Assembly (NCBI RefSeq): GCF_016925555.1 | Contig: NZ_CP070479.1 | Location: 558,001-622,000 of the forward strand | DNA from: Mycoplasma tauri | GTDB lineage: Bacteria; Bacillota_I; Bacilli_A; Mycoplasmatales; Metamycoplasmataceae | Length of the DNA: 64,000 nucleotides | Direction: 5' to 3' | Part shown: piece after piece, positions 8,700-19,679 of the stretch | How the letters are laid out: the number at the start of each line of letters is the position of its first letter | How positions within the stretch are numbered: the first letter of the stretch is position 1 | Position numbers and translations under genes: made by a program | Notes under the pieces: model-generated | Database searches by the model: none | What the model was told of the DNA's origin: nothing | What the model saw: the letters and a program-made list of their open reading frames with translations, nothing else

Positions 8700-11484
8700 A
8701 TGCTACAACCGAAGAGATTAAAATATAAAAAGCGCTTGCTACACGTAAATTAAGCTGGCGAGATATAATAGAGTTTTTGTTGTTTTTGCTACTTCATACT
8801 TAATTTCATTTGTTGCTTTTTGACCACTTGAACAAAAATGAAAATGATTAATAATGATATTTGTTCTACCTCTTTTATTAGTTTTTATTTTTCCTGCTGG
8901 TAGAAATAATTGTAAAGTTTATCAATTAATAATTAGAATGTTCAAGTTCAAGTCTATGCCAAGAAAATATAAAAGAGTTGTTGAAAATACTAAAGAAAGA
9001 AATAGCAGTGATTTGAATCCATATTCGACATTGATTTCAAAAGATGTAGTGAAAAATAAATCAATGCAGGGATTTATTAGAAGTAAAAGATCAAATAATT
9101 ATTTTTCAGTCTTACAAATTAATGGTCAAAACATTTGAGCAGAAAATGAAGATACACAAATGGTGTTGGTTGAAAATTTTGCAAGATTATTGGATAGTTT
9201 TAAATATAAATTTAGTTTTGTTAAATCAGATGAAGAAATTTCTTATTCTCAAAATAAGAATTATTTGGACAAAATTAGGGAAATAAAAAATAAAAAAGGT
9301 AAAAATTTAGAATTTTGAAATAAATATTATGATGAAAATATAAAAGATTTTGAATCTATTGAAAGAAAAGATATTAAAAATGTTTTTTATTTAATTATTA
9401 ATGCTCCATCACTTGAGGAGCTTGAGGAAGCATTTTCTACTTTTAATCAAAAACTAGATGATTTTGGAATTTTTACATATAAAAAATTAGAAGAATTTGA
9501 ATTACTTAATTTTTTAAATAAATTGAATAAATTTAATCAAGATGAAGAAGAGATCAAAGCTTATTTGAATAGTAGTGGCATTTATGAATCTGAATATAGT
9601 TTAGATAGAATTTTTAAATATGATGAAGTTTCATTTAATGGATCTTCAATTACTATTAATGATGATCAATATAGCATAAAGTGTGTTGGTGCTACAGCCA
9701 CAAAATTAAATAAAGAATGATTGGAAAAAATGTTTAATTCTAATGGAACTATTATATGAAATGCATTTCCATATAATGACCCTGGCATAGTTAATAAAAT
9801 AGTAGATAGTGCTACTAGAAAAAATGCTGATAGAGGAAATCTAGAAAAAGCTTTGTTAATAAATATACTTCAAGCATTGAAGAAGATGCTATTGTAAATA
9901 TGATTGATCAAATTCAAACTGATAATTTTAAGCTTTATGATATGAATATTTTTATAGTTATAAAGGGCAATAGTAAGTCTGAATTAAAAGCTGAAAGATT
10001 AAAGATTAGAAATAATTGGCTAAGAAGTAATTTTGGAATAAATGATTTAGTTTTTAGACAATTTGAGGGTTTTCTTGATGCATTTAATTATCCTTCTACA
10101 AAATTAGATAGAGAGTATTTTCAAATAACTTCAATTAATACTGCATGTGGTTATCCATTTAATAAGAAAATTTTAAATGATGGAAACAATTTAATTGTTG
10201 GTAAAGAAGTTAGGGATAGCGCAGAAGCATTAGTTTGAAATATGTTTAAGCTAGATAATAATAGAACTAATCATAATGTAATGATATTAGGAACTCCTGG
10301 AATGGGGAAATCTACATTTACAAAGAAAATATTAACAAGTGCTGTGGCTGCCAATAATATTGCAATTGTTATTGATCCACAAGCTGAATATTTGAATTGA
10401 GCAAAGGAATTAAATGGTCAAATAATTGATTTAGGTGCTGGAACTGGTAGTGTAATTAATCCACTACAAGTTAGAGCCTTTATAGCTAGAGATGATGACA
10501 ATTTAGAAACAATAGATATTAATGCATTAGTAAATAATCATTTATCTTGGTTAAGTAAATTTTTTAAAATTGTTTTTGATGACGTGAATAATAGAAAATG
10601 ATCTATTTTAGAAAATCAAATTATTAACTTGTATGAAAAATGAGGAATTTATGAATTAGATTCTTTTGATCAATTGGAGGCAAATAAATGACCAACAATA
10701 AGTGATTTGATTACAAGTATGCGAAGATTTTAAAATACCTAGTGATCATCATAATAAAGAAGAAAGAAAAAGGGAAATATTAGATTATGCTGAACAGCTA
10801 AGCTTTAAATTTGAAGACAAGGGCTCTTTAAAAGCTTTATATAATGGACATACTAATATTTTGATTGATAATGATGTAGTAGTTTTTAAAAATGATAATT
10901 TGACTGACACAAATGGCAGCATATTATCACAGCTAGGTATTATGATTTTATTGAGTTTGATAAATGAATATATTTTTAAAAATGCTTTAAATAACAAAAT
11001 TAAAGTTAAAGAATATAAAAAAATACATAACAAGCGATTGTTAAGTATTAAAGAAATGCAAGAAATTATAAGATACTGTGCTTTTTGTATAGATGAAGAA
11101 CATTTATACATTAATCAAAAAAATATAACAACACTTGATTATATAGCTGATACAACAAAATTAGTTAGAAAGCTTGATTGTGGAACAATACACACTACGC
11201 AAAATCCATCTGATTATAAGCAATCTACATCTATTGCTAACAGCGCTTCAAGAATAATTGAAAACTGTTTGTATTCATTTTTCTTTGGACTAAAAGATAA
11301 TGATATTAATGCAATAAAAACTTTTTATAGAAATAGTAATCAATTATTAGATAGTGAAATTAGATTTATAGCAAGTAGGCAAAAAGGAAAAGTTTTAGCT
11401 ACTATTACTAATAATGAGAGGTACAAGATAAATTTACACTATAACAAAATGGAAAAAGAGATGTTTTTTGATAAGGGAGAGTAA
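8700..11484 (+). pseudogene. traE: TraE/VirB4-type conjugation ATPase of the ICE, multiply frameshifted
   Basis: VirB4/TraE ATPases power type IV secretion at the membrane. The start at 8700 is 3 bases after the previous stop. Four frame breaks are visible: A5 at 8727-8731, T5 at 8774-8778 and A5 at 9845-9849 each lack one base, and T4 at 10728-10731 has one too many. Correcting them gives about 928 aa: two N-terminal transmembrane helices (with RKLSWRDII before the first), a long VirB4 N-domain, Walker A ILGTPGMGKSTF (near 10290), a DPQAEY motif, and a Walker B-like CAFCIDEEHLYI (near 11090). The C-terminal part, with HTTQNPSDYKQS and ASRIIENC, fits the HerA/VirB4 fold. As it stands, the gene should not make a full-length enzyme. 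Confidence 0.85.
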
Positions 11485-12304
11485 TGATAGAGGAAAAAGA
11501 TATTGAGGATAGCATTGTGTTAGATGAAAATATATCAATTCTAAGCGAAGAAAATATCTTGGATGATAATTTATATGTCAATGATCAAAAGAAGGCAAAA
11601 AGAGCCCAAAAAAGCAAATAAAGACAAAAAACTGATAATGATTTAGATAACGAAGCAAAATTAAAAACAAAAGCAGAAAAAATGAATAAATACAGAATTG
11701 TTTCAACACGTTTTACAAGTGATGAAGATTTAATGCTTTTCCAAAGATGAGAAAGCAGAATTAAATCTAAAGGCTTGAGTTCTTATGCTGAAATTCAAAA
11801 TATTATAAGAACTCATATGGTAGAAGAGGAAAAAAGGGATTATTAAAAGAATTCAAGCAAGACTTATTTTATGTTTTAAGAAAAGCAATGTGAGCTTCTT
11901 TAACTCCTTTTTTGAATTCTATTAAAGATGAAATGAGATCTCAAAATAATGAATTAACATTTATAGATCTAAAACTTAATTTGCTGATTAATTCACTTAT
12001 AAAAGACAAAGATAAAATTAATTCTCCTGATGCAAAAGACTTGTCAGAGTCAGAATATATAAAAATGTTAAGAGAAAAGGTTGCTAATAGTGATAAAAGC
12101 TATCAGAAAAGAATAATGAATAAAATGAAGCAAGATGAAAGAAGTTTAAAAAACTTTATAAGACAAATTGGGGAAAATAATTTTGATGATGTTATGCAAG
12201 AAGAAGCATTGAAAGAAGAAGTTGAAAAAATAAATTATGACTTTAAATTAAATGAAAGTGATTCGATTTCTGATGAAGAAATTGATTCATTGCTTGATGA
12301 ATAG
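11484..12304 (+). pseudogene. ICE accessory gene (CDS18-like), broken
   Basis: The start overlaps the traE stop (TAATG). The frame opens with an acidic N-terminus, then has an in-frame TAA near 11621 within a Lys/Ala/Gln-rich stretch, and resumes in the same frame with KYRIVSTRFTSDEDLMLFQRWESRI. At the A6 run 11830-11835 it shifts: the coding sequence continues one frame over as GLLKEFKQDLFYVLRKAMWAS and a charged helical region ending EEIDSLLDE at 12302-12304. The TAA could be a CAA-to-TAA change, or the result of two compensating A-run indels. Restored length is about 273 aa. The middle part, around RWESRIKSKGLSSYAEIQNII, could be a ribbon-helix-helix-like or coiled region. No catalytic motif was seen. 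Confidence 0.55.
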
Positions 12305-12397
12305 TGCGCGTGCTATAAATAAAAGCACTCGTGCTTGCACATATGAGCTGTGCTTGCATATGCGCAATAATTAATGTGCACATGCGTAAGGAATAAA
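12305..12397. repeat. GC-richer repeat segment between ICE genes
   Basis: This gap is unusually rich in alternating GTGC/GCAC and TGCGC for this genome. CGTGCTTGCACATATGAG and CTGTGCTTGCATATGCGC are near-identical copies 21 bases apart, and GCAC/GTGC pairs can form hairpins. It precedes the AAGGA binding site of the next gene and may hold its promoter or operator. No function can be assigned. Confidence 0.4.
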
Positions 12398-15300
12398 ATG
12401 AAAAAGAAAATTATTCAATTTTTAACTTTTTCTACAATAATTAGTACTCCTGTTTTAGCTATGTCTTCCAGCAGTGGAAGCAGTAATCAAATTGATAATA
12501 AAAATTTTGTTGATGTAAGAGCTCAATTAGAAAATTTAAAACAATTGCCAGATTCAAGGAAAACATTTAAAACTAGCAGTAGTTTCACCGTTAGTGATAA
12601 ATATGAAAATATTTTAGGAAGGCCAATAATCCTTGGTATGGACAAAAAAATCGGTCTGGATCATGAGCCATACTCTATGATTTACAATAAAGTAACATCA
12701 ATAGATTTTGTTACAAATGAAGATTTAAATGCTAATATTCGTGTTAATTATGAGTTTAACAAAGAAAGAAAAGGAAAGTGATTTTGAGATGAAGTGCCTA
12801 GAAGCGAATGAGGAAAAAATTTTAAAGGTAAAAATTACTATTTTTCATCTAATCCACTTGATGCCTATACATATAATCTAAAAAATAGCTCTAAATTTTA
12901 TAATGAATACAATAAGCAAATAAGTGATATTTATTCAGATAAAAGCAAAGAAATTGAATCTTATACTTCTGAAATTAAGTTGCTTTCTGATTCTTTCATT
13001 AAGAGAATAAAGGAAAAAGAGCCCTTCAAAAAAGAATTTTGTGACCCTTCTTATGATGGTTATTATTATGATCCTGGTTGTCGAACCGATTTATTTCCTC
13101 GTAAAGTAGATTATTTCAATCATCCTTTTCATAATAATAATGGTTGAGAAGAATTATATTCTGATGATGTATTAAACAAAGAATTTATTTTTTGGCATAA
13201 TGGATCTGGTAAAAAAGAAATTCATAGATTAGACAACGTTGAAGCTGATATTCATACAAAAATAAATTTTAATTATAAGAAAGAATTTTTTACTACAAAT
13301 TTAAAGTATAAAGAACTTCCAAATTTAATTAGCAGTTTTCAAAATGCTTTTAGTTCTAAAAATTTTATTAATAGTTTTGTTTATTCATCTAATGGAGAAA
13401 AATATAGTGAAAATAATAGCAATTTAAAAATAAGTAATAATGCTTTACACCTTATTAGCGATACTATGAAAAGTATATCTAGTGATGAAATACAGAAATT
13501 TGAAGGAAATGAAAATTTAAATCATAGAGTAAGTAATAAAACAAAATTAGATAACATATTTAGCACTATTTATACTCATAATAGCAATGATTTTTCAATT
13601 AAATATAAATTCAAGTGAAAAAAACATGATGAAAAACATATAAATATTTTTGTTGAAATTCAGAATATTTTAAAAGATGGTAAAGATGTTCTTCCTGAAA
13701 TAAAAAATATTGATAGAAATAGTTTTTATAAAGAAAATTTAAATAATCCTCATTTATTTAAAAAGTTTTTTACTGTTATGGATTCTTTGCAAAGCAGCAA
13801 TTTTCTTGTATATAAAAATTTATTTGTGAATATGACTCCTAGTGATTCATATAAAACATATTTAGGAAAAAATCTTGGTGATAATTTAATAGTAAGCAAT
13901 AATTATTTTAATTCAATAGGAAGAATTGATTCACTTGAAGAATATTTTAATGAACATCAAAATTTAGATGATTTTGTTAGGTCTGAAGAGCCTCAAAAAC
14001 AAGATAATAAAGAAAATGAAATAAAATATAAAGATAAATTTTTTGATGGAACATATTTAATAAAAAATCCTGTTGACTTAATTTTCACTTCACAAGAGAG
14101 TGAAAATGATATTATGCTAATAAACGGCGAAAAAGTGCCTGTTTTAAATAGAAAATTTATAAAAAAATTACAAGATAAAAGAAAATTAATTGCTGGAGAT
14201 AAAGAGCTTAAATTAGATGATTCTCAATCTAAAAAAGATAAAAAGGAAAATGAATATTTAGTTGAGTTATTGAGATATAAAAAAAATAGTAATAATGAAG
14301 GTGAACCTATTCAAAAATTTACAAGAATATATGAAATAATAGATAAAAAAATTGATCAATCTTTTAAATATTATGGCTGAGATCCCGAAAATAATTTTGA
14401 ACAAAAATTATTAATTAGTCCATACTTAATTAATGAAAAAGGTGAAAAAATAAAAGACAAAGACAATAAATTAATTCCCAATAAAAAATATGATAAAAGA
14501 ATAAACCCAAATACTGGCACTAAAGAGCAGGTTATTTGGTTAAGTAATAAAATGTTGGGAGATTTCGATTTAAAAGATTCTCTTTCATTTGTATATCCTA
14601 ATTTGTCAAATTCTAAAAAAGAAGATATAGATTTTGGAATTTTTGCAAATAGTTCTGTTTTAGGAAAAGGAGCATTAAGAAATTTTGCAATTGATGAAAA
14701 ATTTGATGATTATGTAGGTTATTATAAAGTTAAGCTTTTTGACAAAGTGGGCGATAGATATGTAAAAGTAGAAAAGCCTAATTACGAAGAGTTGTCAAGT
14801 GAATCTGGTAATAGTCAATTTTCTTATATGTCTGAAGAGGGAATTTGAATTGTTGCTGCTCATATAGCTGATAATAGTTTTGGTTTTGAAGAAGCTGAAT
14901 CTATTAGTAATGTTTCTATTGTATTGATTGATGAAAATAATAGTCCTGATAGTTTATTTTTAAATCAAATTAAGGGCAAACTGTATGACAAAAATAACAA
15001 GCCAATAAATGACTACTTTTATGTATACACTCATGGCAAAAACTTTATATCTGATACATTTGTTAAGTATTTATTACAAAATGTTAAAGTGCCTGAAAAT
15101 GAATTAAATTACTTACCATATGATAAAGTTATTAATTATTACCGTGATTATATAAATTATTTGTCTAAGTTTTCTTTGTCTGATGCTGATGATAACATTT
15201 ACAAATATGATGATTTATTTTCTTATCCATTTGTCGAATGAAGTGAATTAAAAAATTTAAATGGTTTAACGTATGCTAATGAAAAAGATGAGAAGATAAT

Positions 15301-16773
15301 AAATGAATATAGAGAAAAAGTAAAAAATCAAGTTCTTAATTATGTTTATAGAAATTTAAGAAAAAGTAGAGAGTTATGAAAAATAGGTTTTAAGTCTAAT
15401 ATTGATGATGGTGATTGGTATATAAAAGAGTGAAATACTAAAGAAAATACTGAAGCTTGGTTAGATGAAGCTCTAAATGTGGTTTTATTTGATAGTGATA
15501 ATTTTAATGATTATAAGGGTTTAGAATTTACTGTTAGTGGTAAAAATAAATTTAGTAATCAAAGCAAAAAATTTTACTTAAAAAATAATGCTTGAAATAT
15601 TTTCTATCCTCCTATTGATTTAAGTGTTCTAAATATTAACAAACAATTTACTATAGATATTGGAGCTAACTATTCTGAAGATTCAAAAGAAGTTTATAAA
15701 AAAATAAACGAAGAAGTTTTAAATATAATAAATAAAGAATTTGATAGTCTTGAAAATAACAAGCTAAAAATTGATAAAGATATTTTTATAGAAAATTTAG
15801 ATAAGTCTATATCAAAATTAGTTAGAGGAAACAAAATATCAAAAGGCGTGAATTTAACAGTAAAGGGCATAAATGCAAATATTCATAATCAAATTTTAAT
15901 AAATATAAAAAATATTGCAGCCCCTCCCAAATTTGATTTAAGTTTATTAAATAATGTTCTTTCAAATAATTTTGTAATTACCAGTGAAGGCAGCATTGAA
16001 AATTTAAGTCAAGAGATTGTTGATGGTGCAGTTGAAATATTAAAGGAATATGAACTAGAATATAAAAATGACTATTTAATTGCTCTTGTAAGTTCAAAAA
16101 TATATAAATTGCCCCTTTTTGTAAATGATGAAGAATTGAATAAATATAGTTATACTGATAAATTAAATGAATTATTTAAAAAGAATAAATACATATCAAT
16201 AAATGGAAATAAAGTTGTGGTTCCTTATGAAATAAAAGATCAAGAATTAAAAGCAAAATATGAAAATAATATTAAGCTAAAAGTAAAAGAAATTAATGAT
16301 AATAATTTTGTTTCTCAAAATAACAATATCGCAAGATGAAGAATATTTACCTTAGTACATGGTAAGGATACAAAAGGCTTTTCATCTCTTGGGGTTATAA
16401 ATAACATTAACAAAAACATAGTACCAAATATTAAAGATATTATTGATGATAATAAGGATGATCCATTAAAAAAAGAAAATGGTGATATACATGGACAAAA
16501 GTTAAATGGTAAAAACAAAATAACTAAAAAGATAAATTATGCTATTTATATAACAATTGGTATTTTCTCAATAGTATTAATAATTGGTTCAATTTATGCT
16601 ATACGGTATTACTTGAATAGAAAAGGCTTTAAAGCCGGCAAAAGTCAAAAAGTAATGTCAAGAAGAAACAAAAAAATCAAATTAAGATATATAAAGATGT
16701 TGATTTCAAACTTCCTGATGGTGTATTAAGTGATGAAGAAATTGATGAAATATTTGTTTCTGACTACGTCTAA
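12398..16773 (+). pseudogene. Giant ICE surface protein (CDS19-like) with shifted C-terminus
   Basis: The frame is open from ATG 12398 through many TGA-Trp codons to TAA 16727-16729, giving 1443 aa. The N-terminus has a signal peptide (KKK, hydrophobic core, cleavage about VLA-M) followed by a Ser-rich stretch. The long middle part is hydrophilic and Asn/Lys-rich with no recognised domain. Near the end lies one transmembrane helix (YITIGIFSIVLIIGSIYAI) with a short basic inside tail. At the A7 run 16670-16676 one A seems missing: the other frame continues NQIKIYKDVDFKLPDGVLSDEEIDEIFVSDYV to TAA 16771-16773 and looks like the true tail. The damage affects only the cytoplasmic end, so the surface part may still be made. 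In other mycoplasma ICEs this position holds a very large surface-exposed protein. Confidence 0.65.
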
Positions 16774-16793
16774 TAAGGCGTAGTTTTTATTTT
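16763..16793 (+). terminator. Terminator after giant ICE protein
   Basis: ACTACGTC and GGCGTAGT pair (with one G-U) around a short loop, followed by a T-rich run. The stop codon lies inside the stem. Confidence 0.7.
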
Positions 16794-16904
16794 ATAGAGC
16801 AGAAAATGAAGTAAACATTAATTTAATTTCATGCTGATTTTTTGCTAATTCAATATTCATTTAATATATTTATGTAATCTTAAATAATAAATAAAGGATT
16901 AAAA

Positions 16905-18047
16905 ATGGATACTTTAATTGAATATTTAAATAAAAAAGCTATTGATTATAAAGATAGTGTAGAACGCAAAAAGCTTTACTATATTGAGAAGAAAGTTAAT
17001 AGAAAAATAATAATTAGAGGTGTCGAATATTCATATTTTTTGTTTATGTATAAGTGTAAAAAAACAGGTAAAAGATTTGTTTATTACCATGATGATTTAC
17101 TATTAAAAATGAAGCGAAAAAAGTATTATTTTGATGATGTAAATAGATGTTTGAATGATGGCTTATATGAAAGAAATTATAAGAAAATTGACTATCAAAA
17201 AACGAATAAAATACCATACTATATTTATCATTATTATTTTAAAAAAATGAGGTGTGAAATTATTAAAAATAGTATGAAAATCAAAGTACATAACGATATA
17301 AAAATTCCAGTACAAATAGACATTGATGATGCCTATTTTTTTGTACAGGAAAAAGGTGAAAAAAATAAGATAAGAGCAAGGGTTGCATTAGTTCATAGAA
17401 GCGTTAAAGAAAAGCATAAAATAGAAAATAAAACAGTAATAATGCAATTATCTAATACTAGTAAAAAGAGAAATGAGTTAAGTCAAAATAGAAATTTTAT
17501 AGAAACAATTAATAATGTTTTAAGGGAACATTATCACTGCAGCAGTACATATATTTCTGGTGATGGAGCAATATTTATAGATAAAATAAATTCAAAAATT
17601 AACGGAAAAAGAGTGCTTGATAAATTTCATTTTTTTAGATTTATGTATGAAGTTTTTGGTTATTCAAAAACAAAAAATGTATTGAATAAGAGAATTTTTT
17701 CTTCCATTGGGAATCCTTTTTATTGCTTGAAAGAGTTATTCAATAAAGGTGAATTTGATGCCTTTATAGAGTATATTGACAAACTAATTGTATGAATAAA
17801 AAATGAAAAAAATAGAGTTTCAAAGCGGCTTGAAATTCAAAAATTTAAAAAATTTTATTTGAAAAATAGACAAAAAATTGAAAACATTATTGTGTTAAAA
17901 GATTATTTTGGAGGATGTGCTGAAACAATAATTGGACATAATTTAAAGCGCATTATTAATAAAAAATATGCTTTATATAATCTAGATACTATAAAGTTTT
18001 TGATACAAAAAGCACATGAAAATGAAAGTAATTTGATAATTATTTAA
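16905..18047 (+). CDS. UPF0236-family DDE recombinase of the ICE (CDS22-like)
   Basis: Mycoplasma ICEs use a DDE transposase of the Mutator/UPF0236 group, not a tyrosine integrase, for excision and insertion. The 380-aa product contains IPVQIDIDDAYFF (about residue 140), where an Asp starts the catalytic triad, and TYISGDGAIFID (about 220), the SGDGA motif with the second Asp. A helical, Lys-rich C-terminal domain with DKFHFFRFMYEVF follows. One TGA-Trp codon occurs at about residue 297. It is the last gene of the element and its frame is intact, so it may still act on element ends here or elsewhere. A strong hairpin terminator lies about 200 bases downstream. Confidence 0.85.
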
Positions 18048-18152
18048 AAATTTATTTTAATTACTTTTTGTGCTTATTTTTTTAATTTTGTAATTCAAGC
18101 TTACACTTTTTTAACTTATCTATTTTTATATTAATATAAAAATAAGTTTTGC

Positions 18153-18200
18153 ACTGCTTACAAAAGTGTAAGCAGTTTTGAATTAGTGCTTACACTTTTG
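18153..18200. repeat. Overlapping inverted repeats of an AAGTGTAAGC motif
   Basis: ACTGCTTACA (18153-18162) pairs with TGTAAGCAGT (18167-18176). CAAAAGTGTAAGC (18161-18173) pairs with GCTTACACTTTTG (18188-18200). The two hairpins are mutually exclusive. A further direct copy lies at 18325-18340. Confidence 0.8.
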
Positions 18201-18254
18201 CTATAAAAAGTTAATAAAATAAGTTTTATAAATAAAACTTAAAAGTCGTATAGC

Positions 18255-18318
18255 CGCTACGGTAAGTAGCTTTTTTGGGCTGTTACCTGGCCCTTTTCAA
18301 GGGCGCGCGCGTATGCGC
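18255..18318 (+). terminator. Terminator and GC-rich stacked hairpins after the recombinase
   Basis: GCTAC-GGTAA-GTAGC followed by TTTTTT is a plus-strand terminator (18256-18276). It is followed at once by GGGCTGTTACCTGGCCC, CCCTTTTCAAGGG and GCGCGCGCGTATGCGC, each able to pair with itself. Such GC-rich sequence is exceptional in this window. Confidence 0.65.
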
Positions 18319-18437
18319 AAAAGGAAAGTGTAAGCAGTTTGAAAATTAGAAAAAAAAGTTTATAATTATCATGAAACAAAAAAAGTAATGTTATTTTTTC
18401 TTACCCACTAAAATCTTTCACTTCCAATTTTCATTAT

Positions 18438-19520
18438 TTATTCCGTTCAAATTCTTTTATTTAATCTTTTAAATATTGCTTCTAATACATCAACCACAAT
18501 ACTATTACCTGCTAATTTGTACAATTCTTTTTTTGGAATAGATAAGGCATTTATTTTTTTAAAATCTCAATCATCAAAACCCATTAAAGCCAAGCATTCT
18601 GACTCTTTTAAAACTCTCAAATAACAAGGTTCATTATTAATGAAAAATATGTCATTATCATAAAGCTTATATATACTTTTATCTTTTTCTGTAGCATTAA
18701 CAAATTTAAAATGGTTTTCAATTTCTTGCTTTTTATAAAATGGTATTTCTTCTTTAAATACTCCTATATGGTGTAAACTTATTCATTTTGTTGGTATTGC
18801 CTTTGTTTTGTCGGTTATTAGTTTTACTTTTTTATTAAAATATCCGTTGACAATACTGGGGCTTTTTTTAAAATTTAATAAATATTTTTCGTCTTGGCAA
18901 CCTTCTTTAACAAATTCATTTATATTTTTCATTTCTTGCTTTTTAAAATTTAAATTAAAAGAAGAAGGTTTATCTAAAAAACTTATGCAAAAAGTTCTTT
19001 CTCTGTCTTGAGGTATACCAAAGTCAGAACTATTTAAAACTTTATAAGCGCTTTGATAACCTAATTTTTTTAGTTCTTTAATATACATATCTAAAATAGG
19101 CTTATTTTTTTTATTTAAAATTTTTTTAGAGTTTTCTCATAATATAATTTTAGGTTTATATTTTGCTTCTTGAACTATTCTAAATACCTCTCGCAAGTGT
19201 GAAACATAATATGTACCAATTAAACGCTCAATTTCTCCATCTATTTTTTTATGCCCATTTTTATAAAAGTCTTGACATAATGAAGCATGCACTAGCAAAT
19301 CAATTTTTTTATTAGGTAATTTATAATTTTTAATGTCTTTTGGTTTAAAGTTTTCAAAATAAAGACTATTGTAAGCTTTTACAGCTCATTCATTTGGTTC
19401 AACATAGTCTATTACTTCATGCGGTATATTTTGCTTTATTAATGCTTTTCTTACTGCTCCGATACCACCGAACAACTCTACAATTTTTATTTTTTTAGTA
19501 GTTTTATTTTTTTCTATCAT
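18438..19520 (-). CDS. DNA cytosine-5 methyltransferase
   Basis: The 360-aa enzyme would methylate C5 of cytosine in DNA. Motif I is IKIVELFGGIGAVRKAL (about residues 11-27). Motif IV reads HASLCQDFYKNG, with the catalytic Cys present but Leu in place of the usual Pro of PCQ. Motif VI is LWENSKKI (usually ENV), motif VIII QDRERTF, and motifs IX-X are LRVLKESECLALMGFDDWDF and LAGNSIVVDVLEAIF. The start at 19518-19520 (MIEKNKTTKK) has an AGGAAT binding site. No restriction enzyme gene is adjacent, so this is a solitary methyltransferase of the phage/plasmid type. The variable target-recognition region is short. Sequence specificity cannot be told. Confidence 0.85.
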
Positions 19521-19568
19521 TGTTTTATTCCTTTTTTTTAAGATTACAATGTATAAAATACTATTTAT

Positions 19569-19666
19569 GATATACACTACTACAGAGTTTTTATACTCTG
19601 TAGTGTATATCTAAGTATTACTTGTAATATTTAGATATACCCCCCTATAATCCCCCCATAAAGGGG
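19569..19666. repeat. Cluster of three inverted repeats upstream of the methyltransferase
   Basis: CTACAGAGT/ACTCTGTAG with flanking TACAC/GTGTA pairs (19570-19610), ATATCTAAGTATTA/TAATATTTAGATAT with one mismatch (19607-19638), and CCCC-ATAAA-GGGG (19654-19666). They sit 50-150 bases before the methyltransferase start, in its presumed promoter region, and could be operators, a terminator or part of a replication origin. Confidence 0.6.
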
Positions 19667-19679
19667 AAGAGTGTTAATA

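Larger units (their letters stand above)
5464..18320 (+). mobile_element. Degenerate, left-truncated mycoplasma integrative conjugative element
   Basis: The plus-strand genes from 5496 to 18047 follow the order of the distal half of mycoplasma ICEs (ICEA/ICEF type): lipoprotein, VirB2-like pilin, polytopic VirB6-like protein, TraE/VirB4 ATPase, small accessory gene, very large surface protein, then the DDE recombinase. The proximal half with TraG/VirD4 is not in the window; chromosomal-type genes lie directly to its left. Five of seven genes have frameshifts or nonsense codons, so conjugation by this copy alone is unlikely. Boundaries are approximate: the left is set at a palindrome before the first gene, the right after the GC-rich hairpin cluster. 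No terminal repeats were proven. Confidence 0.75.
18048..18437. other. Gene-free segment with repeats and a GC-rich hairpin cluster
   Basis: No gene is seen here. It holds copies of AAGTGTAAGC in both orientations: near 18099-18110 (inverted), 18153-18162 (partial), 18162-18176, 18188-18199 (inverted) and 18325-18340. The first two pairs can form perfect 10- and 13-bp hairpins. From 18250 to 18320 the base content changes to strongly GC-rich, with stacked inverted repeats. This is the right edge of the ICE or the border with the next cassette. Confidence 0.7.
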
